A DNA stretch of 64,000 nt, from assembly GCF_030818075.1 (NCBI RefSeq), contig NZ_JAUSZZ010000001.1:2294001-2358000 (forward strand), in the 5' to 3' direction. Origin of the DNA: Microbacterium proteolyticum. Its GTDB lineage: Bacteria; Actinomycetota; Actinomycetes; Actinomycetales; Microbacteriaceae. Below are positions 1 to 10,258 of this stretch, in pieces; the stretch's first letter is position 1, and each line of letters opens with the position of its first letter. The notes under the pieces were generated by a model, which was given only the letters and a program-made list of their open reading frames with translations, ran no database searches and had not been told where the DNA came from. The translations under genes and the position numbers were made by a program.

Positions 1-287
1 GCGATCAGGTGTTCGGGCCAGTCCCGGCCGCGTGCGAGAAGCGCATCGACCGCGTGGCGCCGCTCGCCACCGAGACCCGCCGCCAGGGCCGACAACCCCG
101 AGTACGGCCACATCCGCTCGCTCGGGCTCGCCGCCACCACGACCGCGCCGTGCTCTTCGGCGATCGCGCGGGCGAGAGTAGTCTTTCCGATGCCCTCCTC
201 CCCGATGAGGAGGCACCCCGATCCCCCCGAGGCCTCGATGACGTCCTTCGCGATGCGTCTCTCGCGCATACGACCGACAAATGGCAT
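1..287 (-). CDS. LuxR-type regulator, AAA ATPase N-terminus (partial)
   Basis: This is the N-terminal 95 or so codons of a protein that runs off the left edge. It reads MPFVGRMRERR at the start, then a Walker A loop GEEGIGKTT at about residues 34-42, then a TLARAIAEEHGAVVV stretch and a WPYSGLSALAAGL segment. This is the usual opening of large LuxR-family (LAL/MalT-like) ATP-binding regulators, in which a sensor ATPase precedes tetratricopeptide repeats and a C-terminal LuxR helix-turn-helix. Only the ATPase start is visible, so the C-terminal DNA-binding domain is assumed from the family. The start is the ATG at 287. A longer overlapping minus-strand frame is arginine/serine-rich and non-conserved, and was rejected. 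Confidence 0.72.
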   Translation of the reverse strand, partial: MPFVGRMRERRIAKDVIEASGGSGCLLIGEEGIGKTTLARAIAEEHGAVVVAASPSERMWPYSGLSALAAGLGGERRHAVDALLARGRDWPEHLI

Positions 288-418
288 CCCACGTCCCCAC
301 TGCGTCGTCCCGCACCGGAATCGCACGTCCCGGGCCGGATCAGGATGCCCCCCGATCGAAGGCTAAGCTGCGGGTCCGGCGGACGACAAGAGGGGACTTC
401 CCCCGTGAAACCACAACG

Positions 419-462
419 CCGAGAGGGGGACCGGATGCCGTGGCATCCGGTCCCCCTCTCGG
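419..462 (-). terminator. Perfect 21-bp hairpin terminator of the tkt-pgl operon
   Basis: Two perfectly complementary 21-nt arms (419-439 and 442-462) are separated by the dinucleotide GT. The hairpin lies 10 nt past the pgl stop codon on the minus strand and is followed by a T-rich GTTGTGGTTTC in the direction of transcription. This is the form of a Rho-independent terminator. Both arms contain the heptamer GGATGCC/GGCATCC that is abundant in the window. Confidence 0.85.
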
Positions 463-472
463 TCACGATCGC

Positions 473-1264
473 TCAGTACTCGCGGTCGATGAGCTGCGGC
501 GGAACCTGATCTGCGGCGACCTCGTCGACGAAGAACGCCGTACGACGGCGGCCCTTCGCGCCGGCGGCGGGGACGCTCTGGTAGCTCGCCCCGGCGAGGG
601 CGAGACCGAGAGCCGCGGCCTTATCGGCGCCGGCGATGACCATCCACACCCGCTTGGAGCTGTTGATGACCGGGCGCGTCAGCGACACGCGATCACTCGG
701 CGGTTTGGGCGACTCGCGCACCGGCACGGTGGCCCGGTCCGTCACCGAGATCTCGGGGCGGTCCGGGAACAGCGACGCGATGTGTGCGTCGGGCCCGACC
801 CCGAGGAAGCAGATGTCGAACGAGGGCCACGGGCCCGACTCGTTGCGGTCCGACGGAGCGAACTGAGCGAGTTCGTCGGCGTAGGCGATCGCCGCGGCAT
901 CCAGATCCACGCCGTCATCGCTGGAGGCGACGGTGTGGATGTTCTCCGCCGGCACGTCGAGGTGGTCGAGAAATGCCTCGCGCGCCTGCTTCTCGTTGCG
1001 GTCGTCGCTGTCGCGCGGCACGAAGCGCTCGTCACCGAACCAGAAGTGCACGAGCGACCAGTCGATGTCGGAGACGCGCTCATCGCGCGCGGCCGCGCGG
1101 AGAACGGCTCCGCCCATCGTTCCGCCGGTGAGGCAGATGTGCATGCGCTTACCCTCGTCGACGCGCTTGACGATGCGGTTCACGAAGCGGGTCGCCACGT
1201 ACTCCGCCAGCGTGTCGGCGTCGCGCTTGATGATGACGCGCTTGGCCGCACCGCTGTCGCTCAT
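473..1264 (-). CDS. pgl: 6-phosphogluconolactonase
   Basis: Cytosolic hydrolase of 263 aa that opens 6-phosphogluconolactone to 6-phosphogluconate, the second step of the oxidative pentose phosphate pathway. Visible family motifs are LTGGT near residue 45, WFGDERFVP near residue 75, and LGVGPDAHIASLFP near residue 154, which matches the LGxGxDGHxASLFP signature. It is the last gene of the minus-strand tkt-tal-pgi-zwf-opcA-pgl operon. Its ATG overlaps the opcA stop by 4 nt, which suggests translational coupling. The standard position next to zwf and opcA supports the assignment over glucosamine-6-phosphate isomerase, which shares the fold. Confidence 0.95.
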   Translation of the reverse strand: MSDSGAAKRVIIKRDADTLAEYVATRFVNRIVKRVDEGKRMHICLTGGTMGGAVLRAAARDERVSDIDWSLVHFWFGDERFVPRDSDDRNEKQAREAFLDHLDVPAENIHTVASSDDGVDLDAAAIAYADELAQFAPSDRNESGPWPSFDICFLGVGPDAHIASLFPDRPEISVTDRATVPVRESPKPPSDRVSLTRPVINSSKRVWMVIAGADKAAALGLALAGASYQSVPAAGAKGRRRTAFFVDEVAADQVPPQLIDREY

Positions 1265-2208
1265 GATCCGCTCGTCTCATTCGTCGTGTGCAGCAGCTCG
1301 TGGCCCTCCGTGATGACGCGGCCGTAGAGCAGGTCGGGGTCGAGTCGGCGCAGCTCCTCGGCCAGGCATTCGCGCAGCGTCCGTCGCGGGAAGGCGAGGT
1401 CGTGCGTGGGCTGCCCGGGCTGGCTGAGGATCGCGACGCCGGCCTCGGGGCGCTCGAGCAGCGTGTCGCCGCTCGCGCGCGTCAGCCGCACCGACTTGAT
1501 CCCGCTGCTCCACTCGTCCGCCGGAAGGTAGGCGTAGTCGACCGGGGCGTCCAGCTTCATTCCGAGCCACGCCGCGAGCAGGGCGGTCGACGGGGAATCC
1601 GATGCCCCCCGCACTTCGATCGCCGTCACCGGCTCATAGGGCGGCTGGTCGAGCACCGCGGCGAGCTGCTCGCGCCACCGCGTCACGCGGGTCCATGCGA
1701 AGTCGGTGTCGCCGGGGGAGTAGTGCTCGCCGAGCCGTGCGACCCACGCCGCCGGATCGGCTTGCGACGAGGCATCCGTGATGCGACGTTGCGCGATACG
1801 ACCGATGGGCGAGCGCGCAGGCTTCACCGGAGCATCCGCCGGCCACCACGCGACGACCGGGGCGTCGGGCAGCAGCAGGCCCGTGACGAGGCTCTCCGCG
1901 TTGGTGCCCGCGGCGCCGTGGGCGCGCAGCACCACCACCTCGCTGGCGCCGGCGTCTCCGCCCACGCGGATCTGCGCGTCGAGGCGGGGATCCGCGTCCT
2001 GGTCGCCGAACAGCACGACGATGACGCGCATCGGGTGCTCGCGGGAGGCGTCGTTCGCGGCCTCGATGACTTCTTCTTCGGCGCCGTGCTGCGTGATGAT
2101 GATCAGGGTCAGCACACGGCCGAGAGCGACGGCTCCGCCCTCTTCGCGGACGCTGACGAGCTTCTTCGAGATCGCGCTGACGGTGGTGTCGGGAAGGTCG
2201 ATGATCAC
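1261..2208 (-). CDS. opcA: OpcA, glucose-6-phosphate dehydrogenase assembly protein
   Basis: Protein of 315 aa with the OpcA domain, found in actinobacteria and cyanobacteria. It assists assembly or redox activation of glucose-6-phosphate dehydrogenase and has no known catalytic activity. The start (MIIDLPDTTVSAISKKL) is a typical opcA N-terminus. The segment with LLLPDAPVVAWWPADAP near residues 110-126 is the conserved core. It sits between zwf and pgl, overlapping both by 4 nt, so the three proteins are probably made in balanced amounts. Fold-level homology only; the assignment rests on N-terminus, length and synteny. Confidence 0.93.
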   Translation of the reverse strand: MIIDLPDTTVSAISKKLVSVREEGGAVALGRVLTLIIITQHGAEEEVIEAANDASREHPMRVIVVLFGDQDADPRLDAQIRVGGDAGASEVVVLRAHGAAGTNAESLVTGLLLPDAPVVAWWPADAPVKPARSPIGRIAQRRITDASSQADPAAWVARLGEHYSPGDTDFAWTRVTRWREQLAAVLDQPPYEPVTAIEVRGASDSPSTALLAAWLGMKLDAPVDYAYLPADEWSSGIKSVRLTRASGDTLLERPEAGVAILSQPGQPTHDLAFPRRTLRECLAEELRRLDPDLLYGRVITEGHELLHTTNETSGS

Positions 2209-3755
2209 GGGCGTCTCCAGGTGCGGCCGTCACGGGCGAGGAGTTCGTCGGCGGATGCCGGCCCCCACGATCCGGGCGAGTACTGTTCGAGCGGACCGCC
2301 CTGAGCGGCCCAGAATTCTTCGATCGGGTCGAGGATCTTCCAGCTGAGCTCGACCTCTTCGTGACGCGGGAACAACGGCGGGTCACCGAGCAGCACGTCG
2401 AGGATGAGGCGCTCGTAGGCCTCGGGGCTGGCTTCGGTGAAGGCGTGGCCGTAGCCGAAGTCCATGGTCACGTCGCGCACCTGAGTGCCGTCGCCGGGGA
2501 CCTTCGAGCCGAAGCGGATGGTCACGCCCTCGTCGGGCTGCACGCGGATGACCAGCGCATTCTGCCCCAGCTCCTGGGTCTGGCTCCGCGAGAAGAGCTG
2601 CTGCGGGGCGCGCTTGAACACCACGGCGACCTCGGTGACGCGGCGCCCGAGGCGCTTGCCGCTGCGGACGTAGAACGGCACCCCCGACCAGCGGCGGGTG
2701 TTGATCTCGAGCTTGATCGCCGCGTACGTCTCGGTGACCGATTCGGGGTTCATCCCGTCCTCTTCGAGGAAGCCGAGCACGTGCTCGCCGCCCTGCCAGC
2801 CGCCGGCGTACTGCCCGCGGGCCGTGGCCTCGGCGAGGTTCTCCGGCAGACGGACCGCTGCCAGCACCTTCTCCTTCTCGGCGCGGAGGTCTGCGGCGTT
2901 GAAGCTGATGGGCTCCTCCATCGCGGTCAGCGCGAGCAGCTGCAGGAGGTGGTTCTGGATGACGTCGCGCGCCGCGCCGATGCCGTCGTAATAGCCCGCG
3001 CGTCCGCCCACGCCGATGTCCTCGGCCATGGTGATCTGCACGTGATCGACGTAGTTGCGGTTCCAGATCGGCTCGTAGAGCTCGTTGGCGAAGCGCAGCG
3101 CCAGGATGTTCTGCACCGTCTCTTTGCCGAGATAGTGGTCGATGCGGAAGATCGAATCGGCGGGGAAGGCGCTCTCGACCACCTCGTTCAGCTCCCGGGC
3201 GGAGGCGAGGTCGTGACCGAACGGCTTCTCGATGACGACGCGCCGCCAGCCCGTGGTGTCGTCGGCGGTCTCCCCGACGAGCCCGGAGGCCTTGAGCTGC
3301 GTGGTCACGAGCGGGAAGGCCTTGGGCGGGATCGACAGGTAGTACGCGTGATTGCCCATGGTGCCGCGCTCGGTGTCGAGCTTGTCGACCGTCGCGCGCA
3401 GGCGCTGGAACGCCTCGGGGTCGTCGAACTCGCCCTGGACGAAGCGGATGCCCTCGAGGAGCTCCTTCCACGTCTCCTCGCGGAACTCGGTGCGGGCGTA
3501 CTTCTTCACCGAGTCGTAGACGACCTCGGCGAAGTCCTGATCCTCCCAATCGCGGCGCGCGAAACCGACCAGGGCGAAGCCCGGCGGCAGCAGACCGCGG
3601 TTGGCGAGGTCATAGACCGCCGGCATGAGCTTTTTGCGCGACAGGTCGCCGGTGACGCCGAAGATCACGAGGGCGCTGGGCCCCGCGATCCGGCTCAAAC
3701 GGCGATCCTCGGGATCGCGCAGGGGATTGTGACCCGGTGTGATCTCTACGACCAT
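2205..3755 (-). CDS. zwf: Glucose-6-phosphate 1-dehydrogenase
   Basis: NADP-dependent dehydrogenase of 516 aa that oxidises glucose 6-phosphate to 6-phosphogluconolactone, the entry and control point of the oxidative pentose phosphate pathway. The Rossmann motif IFGVTGDLSRKKL lies at residues 31-43, and the G6PDH signature RIDHYLGKE with the substrate-binding Lys and His lies near residue 205. VIEKPFGHD, also conserved, precedes it. Length fits the family. It overlaps opcA by 4 nt and starts 3 nt after the pgi stop in the operon order. Confidence 0.97.
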   Translation of the reverse strand: MVVEITPGHNPLRDPEDRRLSRIAGPSALVIFGVTGDLSRKKLMPAVYDLANRGLLPPGFALVGFARRDWEDQDFAEVVYDSVKKYARTEFREETWKELLEGIRFVQGEFDDPEAFQRLRATVDKLDTERGTMGNHAYYLSIPPKAFPLVTTQLKASGLVGETADDTTGWRRVVIEKPFGHDLASARELNEVVESAFPADSIFRIDHYLGKETVQNILALRFANELYEPIWNRNYVDHVQITMAEDIGVGGRAGYYDGIGAARDVIQNHLLQLLALTAMEEPISFNAADLRAEKEKVLAAVRLPENLAEATARGQYAGGWQGGEHVLGFLEEDGMNPESVTETYAAIKLEINTRRWSGVPFYVRSGKRLGRRVTEVAVVFKRAPQQLFSRSQTQELGQNALVIRVQPDEGVTIRFGSKVPGDGTQVRDVTMDFGYGHAFTEASPEAYERLILDVLLGDPPLFPRHEEVELSWKILDPIEEFWAAQGGPLEQYSPGSWGPASADELLARDGRTWRRP

Positions 3756-3758
3756 GTT

Positions 3759-5387
3759 CTACTGTGCCGCCTCGAAAAGTGAGAGCACCTCGACCTGCGG
3801 GTCGGTCAGCGTCAGCGTGACGACGGGACGGCCATGCGGCGCCCCCGCCAGCACGCTCGCGTCTCCCGCGGCCTGTGCCTGGATGAGTTGTCCGAACGTG
3901 AACGGTCGACCGGGGATCTCGAGGTCGACGTCCGTGCGTTCGAGGATTTGCAGGAAGACACCCGTTGCAGGTCCTCCCTTGTGGTACTGGCCCGTGGAGT
4001 GCAGGAACCGGGGACCCCATCCGAAGGTGGTGGGGCGTCCGGAATCGGCTGCCACGAGTTCGCGAAGGCCGACGAGCTGCGGGAGCTCGAGACGGTTCAC
4101 GTAGGCCTGGATGCTGACGTAGCCGTCGGCGGGCACCCGGGCCATGAGCGTCGCGAGCACGCCCGCGACGGTGCCGTCAGCCGCGAGCGTCGGGTCGGAC
4201 ACGCGCACCTCGACGCCGTCGGCGACGAACGCCGGGGCGGTGGGGGCGGGCTGCGCCTGCAGGAGGCCGCGCGTGGCCTCCTTGGCCGACTCGACGTCGG
4301 GCTGATCGAACGGGTCGATCCCGAGCAGGCGTCCCGCGATCGCGGTCGCGTACTCCCACACGACGAATTGCGCACCGAGCGAACCGCTGACGAGCACTTC
4401 GCCGGTGTGGCGTTCGAAGAGGTGGAACGCCTGGGCGTCGTCGACGAAGCGCACGACCTGCAGGTCGTCGGGCGCGGACTCCAGTTCGGGCGAGACGGGA
4501 AGCAGCACCACGGGCAGGATGCCGGAGCCGTCCTTGCCCGTGGACTCCGCGACGAGCTGCTCGATCCAATCCGGAAGACCGACGATGTGAGTGCCGTCCG
4601 TGACGAGCCCGAGCTTGTCGCGCCGCAGGTCCCCGCCGCCGGCGATCGCGGCGGCCAGGACGAGGGCGGGGTTCTCGGGCGAGTCGATCGCCACCTCGAG
4701 GAGCGTTGCATCCGCCTCGTCGAGCAGTTCGTCGATGTCGACCCCGGCGAGCCCGGTGGGCACGAGGCCGAAGGCGGTGAGCGCGGAGTACCGGCCACCC
4801 ACCTCGGGATCGGCGAGGAAGACGCGATAGCCCTCGGCACGCGCGGATTCTTCCAGAGGCGAGCCCGGGTCGGTCACGACGACGATGCGCTCGGCCGGGT
4901 CGATACCGAGGTCGCGATAGGCGGCCTCGAAGGCGCGCTTGGCGGAGTCGGTCTCGATGGTCGAGCCGGATTTGCTCGAGACGACGAGCACGGTCTGCTC
5001 GAGACCACCCGATTCGGTGTCGCCGTCGATGGCGGCGAGCACCTGTCCGGGAGCCGTGGAGTCGAGGATCACCAACGGCACACCTGCCGTCTGCGCGATC
5101 ACCTCGGGCGCGAGCGAGGACCCGCCCATGCCCGCGAGCACGACGCGGGTCACGCCCTGCGCGACCAACTGGTCGCGCAGGGCGGTGATCTCGGGAACGA
5201 GCGGGCGCGAGACGGAGACCGCCCGCACCCACCCGAGTCGACGGGACGCCTCGTCTTCTGCGGCCGGTCCCCACAGGCTCGCATCGCCGGCGGTGATGCC
5301 CGACGCGATGAGCGAACCGGTCAGGCCCGGCAGTTCGGCCGCGACGACCGAACCGACGTGGCCCGTGACCTTGACCGCGAAGCTCAC
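3759..5387 (-). CDS. pgi: Glucose-6-phosphate isomerase
   Basis: Cytosolic isomerase of 542 aa interconverting glucose 6-phosphate and fructose 6-phosphate. It contains [14 protein letters not shown] (sugar-phosphate-binding SIS fold), SKSGSTIET and a [12 protein letters not shown] segment near the C-terminal third, as in PGI enzymes. The start is the GTG at 5387, overlapping the tal stop as GTGA; an in-frame ATG 21 codons upstream lies inside tal and is unlikely. Having pgi between tal and zwf lets fructose 6-phosphate from the non-oxidative branch be recycled to zwf. Confidence 0.93.
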   Translation of the reverse strand: MSFAVKVTGHVGSVVAAELPGLTGSLIASGITAGDASLWGPAAEDEASRRLGWVRAVSVSRPLVPEITALRDQLVAQGVTRVVLAGMGGSSLAPEVIAQTAGVPLVILDSTAPGQVLAAIDGDTESGGLEQTVLVVSSKSGSTIETDSAKRAFEAAYRDLGIDPAERIVVVTDPGSPLEESARAEGYRVFLADPEVGGRYSALTAFGLVPTGLAGVDIDELLDEADATLLEVAIDSPENPALVLAAAIAGGGDLRRDKLGLVTDGTHIVGLPDWIEQLVAESTGKDGSGILPVVLLPVSPELESAPDDLQVVRFVDDAQAFHLFERHTGEVLVSGSLGAQFVVWEYATAIAGRLLGIDPFDQPDVESAKEATRGLLQAQPAPTAPAFVADGVEVRVSDPTLAADGTVAGVLATLMARVPADGYVSIQAYVNRLELPQLVGLRELVAADSGRPTTFGWGPRFLHSTGQYHKGGPATGVFLQILERTDVDLEIPGRPFTFGQLIQAQAAGDASVLAGAPHGRPVVTLTLTDPQVEVLSLFEAAQ

Positions 5388-6505
5388 TTGGCGGCCTGGG
5401 CGCTTCCCGCCTCGAGGGCGGTCTTGACCGTGTCCTGGAGCTCGTGCCACGAGGCGATGAACTTCTCGACACCCTCGTCCTCGAGCGTCTGCGTGGCGTC
5501 GGCGACGTCGACGCCGGCCGCGGCGAGACGGTCGAACACCTCGTGCGCCTCGGCGTATCCACCGGTCACGGTGTCACCCGTGATGACGCCGTGGTCGAAG
5601 GTCGCCTCGAGGGTCTTCTCCGGCATCGTGTTGACGGTGCCGGGGGCGACGAGCTCGGTGACGTAGAGCGTGTCGGGGAGGGCGGGGTCCTTCACACCGG
5701 TCGAGGCCCAGAGCGGACGCTGCACCGTGGCACCGGCATCCAGGAGCTCCTTGGCGCGGGGCTCGGCGAACTTCTTCTCGAACAGCTCGTAGGCCAGGCG
5801 CGCGTTGGCGATGCCGGCCTTGCCCTTGAGCTCGGCGGCCTCGTCGGTGCCGAGAGCCGCAAGACGCTTGTCGATCTCGGTGTCGACGCGCGAGACGAAG
5901 AACGATGCGACCGACTGCAGGGTCGAGATGTCGTGACCGGCGGCCTGCGCCTTCTCGACACCGGCCAGGTACGCGTCGATGACCTCTTCGTAGCGCTCGA
6001 GGCTGAAGATGAGCGTGACGTTGACGGAGATGCCCGCGCCGATGACCTCCGTGATCGCCGGCAGGCCCGCCTTGGTCGCGGGGATCTTGATCAGCACGTT
6101 CTTGCGGTCGACACGGGCCGACAGGTCTTTCGCCTGGGCCACGGTGCCCTCGGTGTCGTGCGCGAGGTCGGGGGAGACCTCGATCGACACGCGGCCGTCG
6201 ACGCCGTTCGTGGCCTCGAAGACGGGCAGGAAGATGTCGCACGCGTCGCGGACGTCGTCCGTGGTGATCGAGAAGATCGCCTCGTCGACATCGGCGCCGG
6301 CGGCGGCGAGCTCCTGGACTTGACCCTCGTACGCCTCGCCCTTGGAGAGGGCGCCGGCGAAGATCGTCGGGTTGGTGGTGACACCCGAGACGTTGCGTGC
6401 CTCGATCAGCTCGGCGAGGTTGCCGGACTGGATGCGCTGACGCGACAGGTCGTCGAGCCAGATGCTGACGCCGGCGGCGGCGAGATCTGCGGTGGGAGTG
6501 CTCAT
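5384..6505 (-). CDS. tal: Transaldolase
   Basis: Schiff-base aldolase of 373 aa that transfers a dihydroxyacetone unit from sedoheptulose 7-phosphate to glyceraldehyde 3-phosphate. The segment [13 protein letters not shown] carries the expected Schiff-base lysine, and [13 protein letters not shown] near residue 38 is the conserved N-terminal motif. Its length, close to 370 aa, fits the actinobacterial type. It is the second gene of the pentose phosphate operon, 18 nt after tkt, with an AGGAGG-like site before the ATG at 6505. Confidence 0.96.
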   Translation of the reverse strand: MSTPTADLAAAGVSIWLDDLSRQRIQSGNLAELIEARNVSGVTTNPTIFAGALSKGEAYEGQVQELAAAGADVDEAIFSITTDDVRDACDIFLPVFEATNGVDGRVSIEVSPDLAHDTEGTVAQAKDLSARVDRKNVLIKIPATKAGLPAITEVIGAGISVNVTLIFSLERYEEVIDAYLAGVEKAQAAGHDISTLQSVASFFVSRVDTEIDKRLAALGTDEAAELKGKAGIANARLAYELFEKKFAEPRAKELLDAGATVQRPLWASTGVKDPALPDTLYVTELVAPGTVNTMPEKTLEATFDHGVITGDTVTGGYAEAHEVFDRLAAAGVDVADATQTLEDEGVEKFIASWHELQDTVKTALEAGSAQAAK

Positions 6506-6523
6506 GATTCTGGTCCTCCTGGA

Positions 6524-8620
6524 TTACTTCGCCGCGGCGATCGAGTCGCGGGCGGCTTCGACGACGGCCTCGGCCGTGATGCCGAACTTCTGGAAAAGGG
6601 TCTTGTAGTCGGCGGATGCGCCGAAGTGGTCGATGGCGACCGAGCGGCCGGCGTCGCCGACGATGCCGTGCCAGCTGAGGGCCGAGCCGGCCTCGACCGA
6701 CACGCGCGCCTTCACCGACGAGGGGAGGACCGACTCGCGGTACGCCTCGTCCTGCTCGGCGAACCACTCCAGCGAGGGAGCCGACACGACCCGCGCGTGC
6801 ACGCCCTCGGCGGCCAGGGTCTCGCGGGCCTGGACGGCCAGCTGCACCTCGGAACCGGTGGCGATGAGGATGACGTCGGGCTCGCCGTTGGCTGCTTCGG
6901 CCAGCACGTAGGCGCCCTTGACGGCGCCTTCGGCGGAGGCGAACTCGTCACCGGATGCCGCGCCCTCGCCGCGGGCGAAGACGGGGATGTTCTGACGGGT
7001 CAGAGCGATACCGGCGGGGCCGGCGGTGCGGCGGAGCAGCTCGAGCCACACCACGGACGTCTCGTTGGCATCCGCGGGTCGCACGAGGGCGAAGTTGGGG
7101 ATGGCGCGGAGGGTGGCCAGCTGCTCGATCGGCTGGTGGGTGGGGCCGTCCTCGCCGAGGGCGACGGAGTCGTGCGTCCAGACGAAGATCGTCGGGATGT
7201 TCATCAGGGCGGCCAGGCGCACCGGCGGGCGCATGTAGTCGCTGAAGATGAGGAACGTGCCGCCGAACGGACGGGTGGGTCCGTGCAGCACGATGCCGTT
7301 GAGGATCGCCCCCATGGCGTGCTCGCGGATGCCGAAGTGCAGGACGCGGCCGTAGGGGTCGCCCGACCACTCGTGCGTGGACCACGAGCTGGGGATGAAG
7401 GACTTGGCATCCTTGATCGTCGTCAGGTTCGACTCGGCGAGGTCGGCGGAACCGCCCCAGAGCTCGGGGAGCTCGGCGGCGAGGGCGTTGATGACCGTCC
7501 CGCTCGCGGCGCGGGTGGACACGTCCTTCCCGGCCTCGAACGCGGGCAGCGCGTCGGCGATGCCATCGGGGAGCTCGCGCGCCTGCAGGCGGTCCCACAG
7601 CTGCTTGCGCTCGGGGTGAGCGGCCGCCCACGCGTCGAACTTCTCCTGCCAGGCGGCCTTCTCGGCCTCTCCGCGCTGGACGAGCTCGCGCGTGTGCGCG
7701 ATCACGTCGTCGGCGACGGCGAAGTGCTGCTCGGGGTCGAAGCCGAGCACCTCCTTGGTGGCCTTGAGCTCGTCGGCGCCGAGGGCGGAGCCGTGGATCT
7801 TGCCGGAGTTCTGCTTGCCGGGCGAGGGCCAGCCGATGATCGTCTTGAGGATGATGAGCGAGGGCTTGCTCGTCTCGCCCTTCGCGGCCTCGATCGCGGC
7901 GTGCAGCTCGGCGACGTCTTCGACGTACTCGCCGGTCTTCTTCCAGTCGACCGTCTGCACGTGCCAGCCGTAGGACTCGTAGCGCTGCGCGACGTCCTCG
8001 GTGAACGCGACGTTCGTGTCGTCCTCGATCGAGATCTGGTTGGAGTCGTAGATCGCGATGAGGTTGCCGAGCTCCTGGTGGCCGGCGAGCGAGGAGGCCT
8101 CGCTCGTCACGCCCTCCTGGAGGTCGCCGTCGCCGGCGATGACGTAGACGTAGTGGTCGAAGGGGCTTTCGCCGGCGGGGGTCTCGGGATCGAACAGGCC
8201 GCGCTCGTAGCGAGCCGCGTAGGCGAAGCCGACGGACGAGGCCAGCCCCTGACCGAGCGGACCGGTGGTGATCTCGACGCCGTCGGTGTGGCCGTACTCG
8301 GGGTGGCCGGGGGTCAGCGAGCCCCACGTGCGCAGCGCCTCGAGGTCCTTCAGCTCGAGGCCGAAGCCGCCGAGGTAGAGCTGGACGTACTGCGTCAGCG
8401 AGGAGTGACCCGCCGACAGGATGAAGCGGTCGCGTCCGGGCCAGTGCGTGTCGGCCGGGTCGTGGCGCAGGACCCGCTGGTACAGCAGGTAAGCGGCCGG
8501 GGCCAGTGACATCGCGGTACCGGGGTGACCGTTGCCCACCTTCTCGACGGCATCCGCCGCCAGAATGCGAGCGGTGTCCACCGCGCGCCGATCGATTTCA
8601 TCCCATTCGAAGTCCGACAA
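6524..8620 (-). CDS. tkt: Transketolase
   Basis: Thiamine-diphosphate enzyme of 698 aa that moves two-carbon ketol units in the non-oxidative pentose phosphate branch. Visible motifs are [18 protein letters not shown] near residue 33, the ThDP/Mg motif GDGDLQEG near residue 155, and [16 protein letters not shown] in the pyrimidine-binding domain. I place the start at a TTG (8620), preceded at 7 nt by GAGAGAGG. This gives the usual MSDFEW start and family length. An ATG 18 codons upstream gives an atypical basic leader. It is the first gene of the operon, divergent from ctaB. Confidence 0.94.
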   Translation of the reverse strand: MSDFEWDEIDRRAVDTARILAADAVEKVGNGHPGTAMSLAPAAYLLYQRVLRHDPADTHWPGRDRFILSAGHSSLTQYVQLYLGGFGLELKDLEALRTWGSLTPGHPEYGHTDGVEITTGPLGQGLASSVGFAYAARYERGLFDPETPAGESPFDHYVYVIAGDGDLQEGVTSEASSLAGHQELGNLIAIYDSNQISIEDDTNVAFTEDVAQRYESYGWHVQTVDWKKTGEYVEDVAELHAAIEAAKGETSKPSLIILKTIIGWPSPGKQNSGKIHGSALGADELKATKEVLGFDPEQHFAVADDVIAHTRELVQRGEAEKAAWQEKFDAWAAAHPERKQLWDRLQARELPDGIADALPAFEAGKDVSTRAASGTVINALAAELPELWGGSADLAESNLTTIKDAKSFIPSSWSTHEWSGDPYGRVLHFGIREHAMGAILNGIVLHGPTRPFGGTFLIFSDYMRPPVRLAALMNIPTIFVWTHDSVALGEDGPTHQPIEQLATLRAIPNFALVRPADANETSVVWLELLRRTAGPAGIALTRQNIPVFARGEGAASGDEFASAEGAVKGAYVLAEAANGEPDVILIATGSEVQLAVQARETLAAEGVHARVVSAPSLEWFAEQDEAYRESVLPSSVKARVSVEAGSALSWHGIVGDAGRSVAIDHFGASADYKTLFQKFGITAEAVVEAARDSIAAAK

Positions 8621-8805
8621 AACGGTGCCTCTCTCGATCTGCGCCCGTTCACGGCCGACGTCCGCGCTCGCCACCGTAGGAGTGGGAGGGGGGTGGGGGT
8701 GTCGTCGCGGGGCGCGCGTTCACCGCCAGCATAGCGAGAACGCGCGGGCCCGTTGCGGATCGTGACGGGGGTCGACAGACGGCCGGGCCTCTGGTTGGGA
8801 TGCCA

Positions 8806-8811
8806 TAGAAT
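8806..8811 (+). promoter_or_regulatory. Candidate -10 element of ctaB
   Basis: TAGAAT, a good match to the TANNNT extended actinobacterial -10 hexamer, 35 nt upstream of the ctaB ATG. No convincing -35 hexamer is visible, which is common in high-GC actinobacteria. It lies in the divergent tkt/ctaB gap. Confidence 0.3.
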
Positions 8812-8845
8812 CGTGGAGGATCTTTACGCGCTACCCCGGGGGACG

Positions 8846-9772
8846 ATGGACATCTCGACGACGTCGCACGTGTTCGCGACGACCGATCGCCGCTCCCTCG
8901 GACGCACCGTCCGGGCGTACATCGCCCTGACCAAGCCGCGCGTCCTTGAGCTGCTGCTGGTGACGACGGTGCCGGTGATGATCCTCGCCCAGGGCGGACT
9001 CCCGAACCTCTGGCTCATCTTCGCCACGGTGATCGGCGGGTCGCTGAGCGCCGGCTCGGCCGCCGCGTTCAACATGTACCTCGATCGCGACATCGACGCG
9101 CACATGCAGCGCACGGAGAACCGCCCGCTCGTGACGGGAGAGGTGTCGCCGCGGGGCGCCCTCGTCTTCGCGTGGACTCTCGCGGTCGTGTCGACGGTGT
9201 GGCTGTGGGCCTTCACCAATCCGCTCGCAGCGGGGCTTTCCGCCGCGGCCATCTTCTTCTACGTCGTGATCTACACGATGATCCTCAAGCGCCGCACCGA
9301 GCAGAACATCGTCTGGGGCGGCATCGCGGGCTGCTTCCCCGTGCTGATCGGATGGTCGGCCGTCACGGGGTCACTGTCGTGGGCGCCCTTCATCCTCTTC
9401 GCTCTGGTGTTCCTCTGGACTCCGCCGCATTACTGGCCGCTGTCGATGAAGTACGCCGCGCAGTACGACGAAGTCGATGTGCCGATGCTCGGTGCCACGC
9501 GCAGCGGCTCCCAGGTCGGGCTGCAGGTCATCCTCTACGCGTGGGCCACGGTGGCGTGCTCGCTGCTGCTGATCCCGGTCGCGCAGATGGGTCTGGTCTA
9601 CACCGTGTCGGCGCTCGTCTTCGGCGGGTGGTTCATCTACGAGTCGCACCGTCTGTACTCCCGCGCGGTCCGCGGCGGAGAACCCCGCCCCATGCGCGTG
9701 TTCCACGCCTCGATCACCTACCTGACCCTGCTCTTCGTCGCGATCGCGGTCGACCCTCTCCTGCCGTTCTGA
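8846..9772 (+). CDS. ctaB: Protoheme IX farnesyltransferase (heme O synthase)
   Basis: Integral membrane UbiA-family prenyltransferase of 308 aa. It adds a farnesyl group to heme B to make heme O, the precursor of heme A for aa3-type cytochrome oxidase. The first Asp-rich motif is present as [19 protein letters not shown] near residue 73, and the second as YDEVDVPML. About eight to nine hydrophobic helices follow the [10 protein letters not shown] opening. The start at 8846 (MDISTTSHV) follows GGGGGAC. An ATG-like start farther upstream would cross the candidate promoter. The tkt-ctaB divergence is conserved in actinobacteria, and ctaA lies 1.1 kb away. Confidence 0.95.
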   Translation: MDISTTSHVFATTDRRSLGRTVRAYIALTKPRVLELLLVTTVPVMILAQGGLPNLWLIFATVIGGSLSAGSAAAFNMYLDRDIDAHMQRTENRPLVTGEVSPRGALVFAWTLAVVSTVWLWAFTNPLAAGLSAAAIFFYVVIYTMILKRRTEQNIVWGGIAGCFPVLIGWSAVTGSLSWAPFILFALVFLWTPPHYWPLSMKYAAQYDEVDVPMLGATRSGSQVGLQVILYAWATVACSLLLIPVAQMGLVYTVSALVFGGWFIYESHRLYSRAVRGGEPRPMRVFHASITYLTLLFVAIAVDPLLPF

Positions 9773-9788
9773 CCCGCCCGTCGACACC

Positions 9789-9812
9789 GCCCGTCCCCGT
9801 CGGGGGCGGGCG
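9789..9812 (+). terminator. Hairpin terminator after ctaB
   Basis: A GC-rich stem (GCCCGTCCCC paired with GGGGGCGGGC, one mismatch, loop GTC) lies 16 nt after the ctaB stop and is followed by GTTCTGCGTT. The form is intrinsic, but the U-tract is weak. Confidence 0.6.
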
Positions 9813-10258
9813 TTCTGCGTTATGGAGGCAGGCGCCGTGGCGGGAGGGGGGACCTCCCGCGCGGTGATTACGCGAACGGTCGCGTCGGCGTGCGCCGTGT
9901 GGCGCGAGTCGAGCGCTGCGGTGACGTTTCGGCGCGAGGGGGCGGTGTCGGGGTGTGCGGCGGGGTGGGGTCGGGCGTCGGCTCGCAACGGGTGGTGCGA
10001 GGGGAGCGGTGTCGGGGCGTGCAGCGGGAGGCGGTGCGGGTGCGGGCCCGCGTTGTGGGGCGCGAGGCGAGCGCTGCGGTGACGTTTCAGCGCGAGTGAG
10101 GCGGTGTCGCAGCACGCGGGGTCTCGCGAGCGAGCGCTCATCCCGCCAGAGCGCACCGGCGGACGATGCGGGGACAGGATGCCGCGAACGTTGGACTCCG
10201 CGGCGCAGACGACGACGGCGCCCGCCCCCGAAGGGGACGGACGCCGTGATCACCGGGG
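9813..10258. repeat. Gene-free GC-rich spacer with a duplicated 50-bp segment
   Basis: This 446-nt gap between ctaB and the next minus-strand gene holds no credible gene. Frames here are arginine-rich with no family signature. It contains two copies of a segment built around GAGCGCTGCGGTGACGTTTC (9911-9930 and 10069-10088, 158 bp apart). Each is flanked by related GCGCGAG and GGCGGTGTCG blocks, so similarity spans about 9898-9950 and 10056-10108. Between the copies are shorter GGAGCGGTGTCGGG-like pieces, as expected for a decayed tandem array. Confidence 0.6.

Noticed and set aside
5444-8509. 1021-codon open frame on the plus strand opposite tal and tkt
   Set aside because: Antisense shadow of two well-identified genes; low-complexity Arg/Gly/Asp/Val-rich composition without motifs, as expected in 70% GC DNA.
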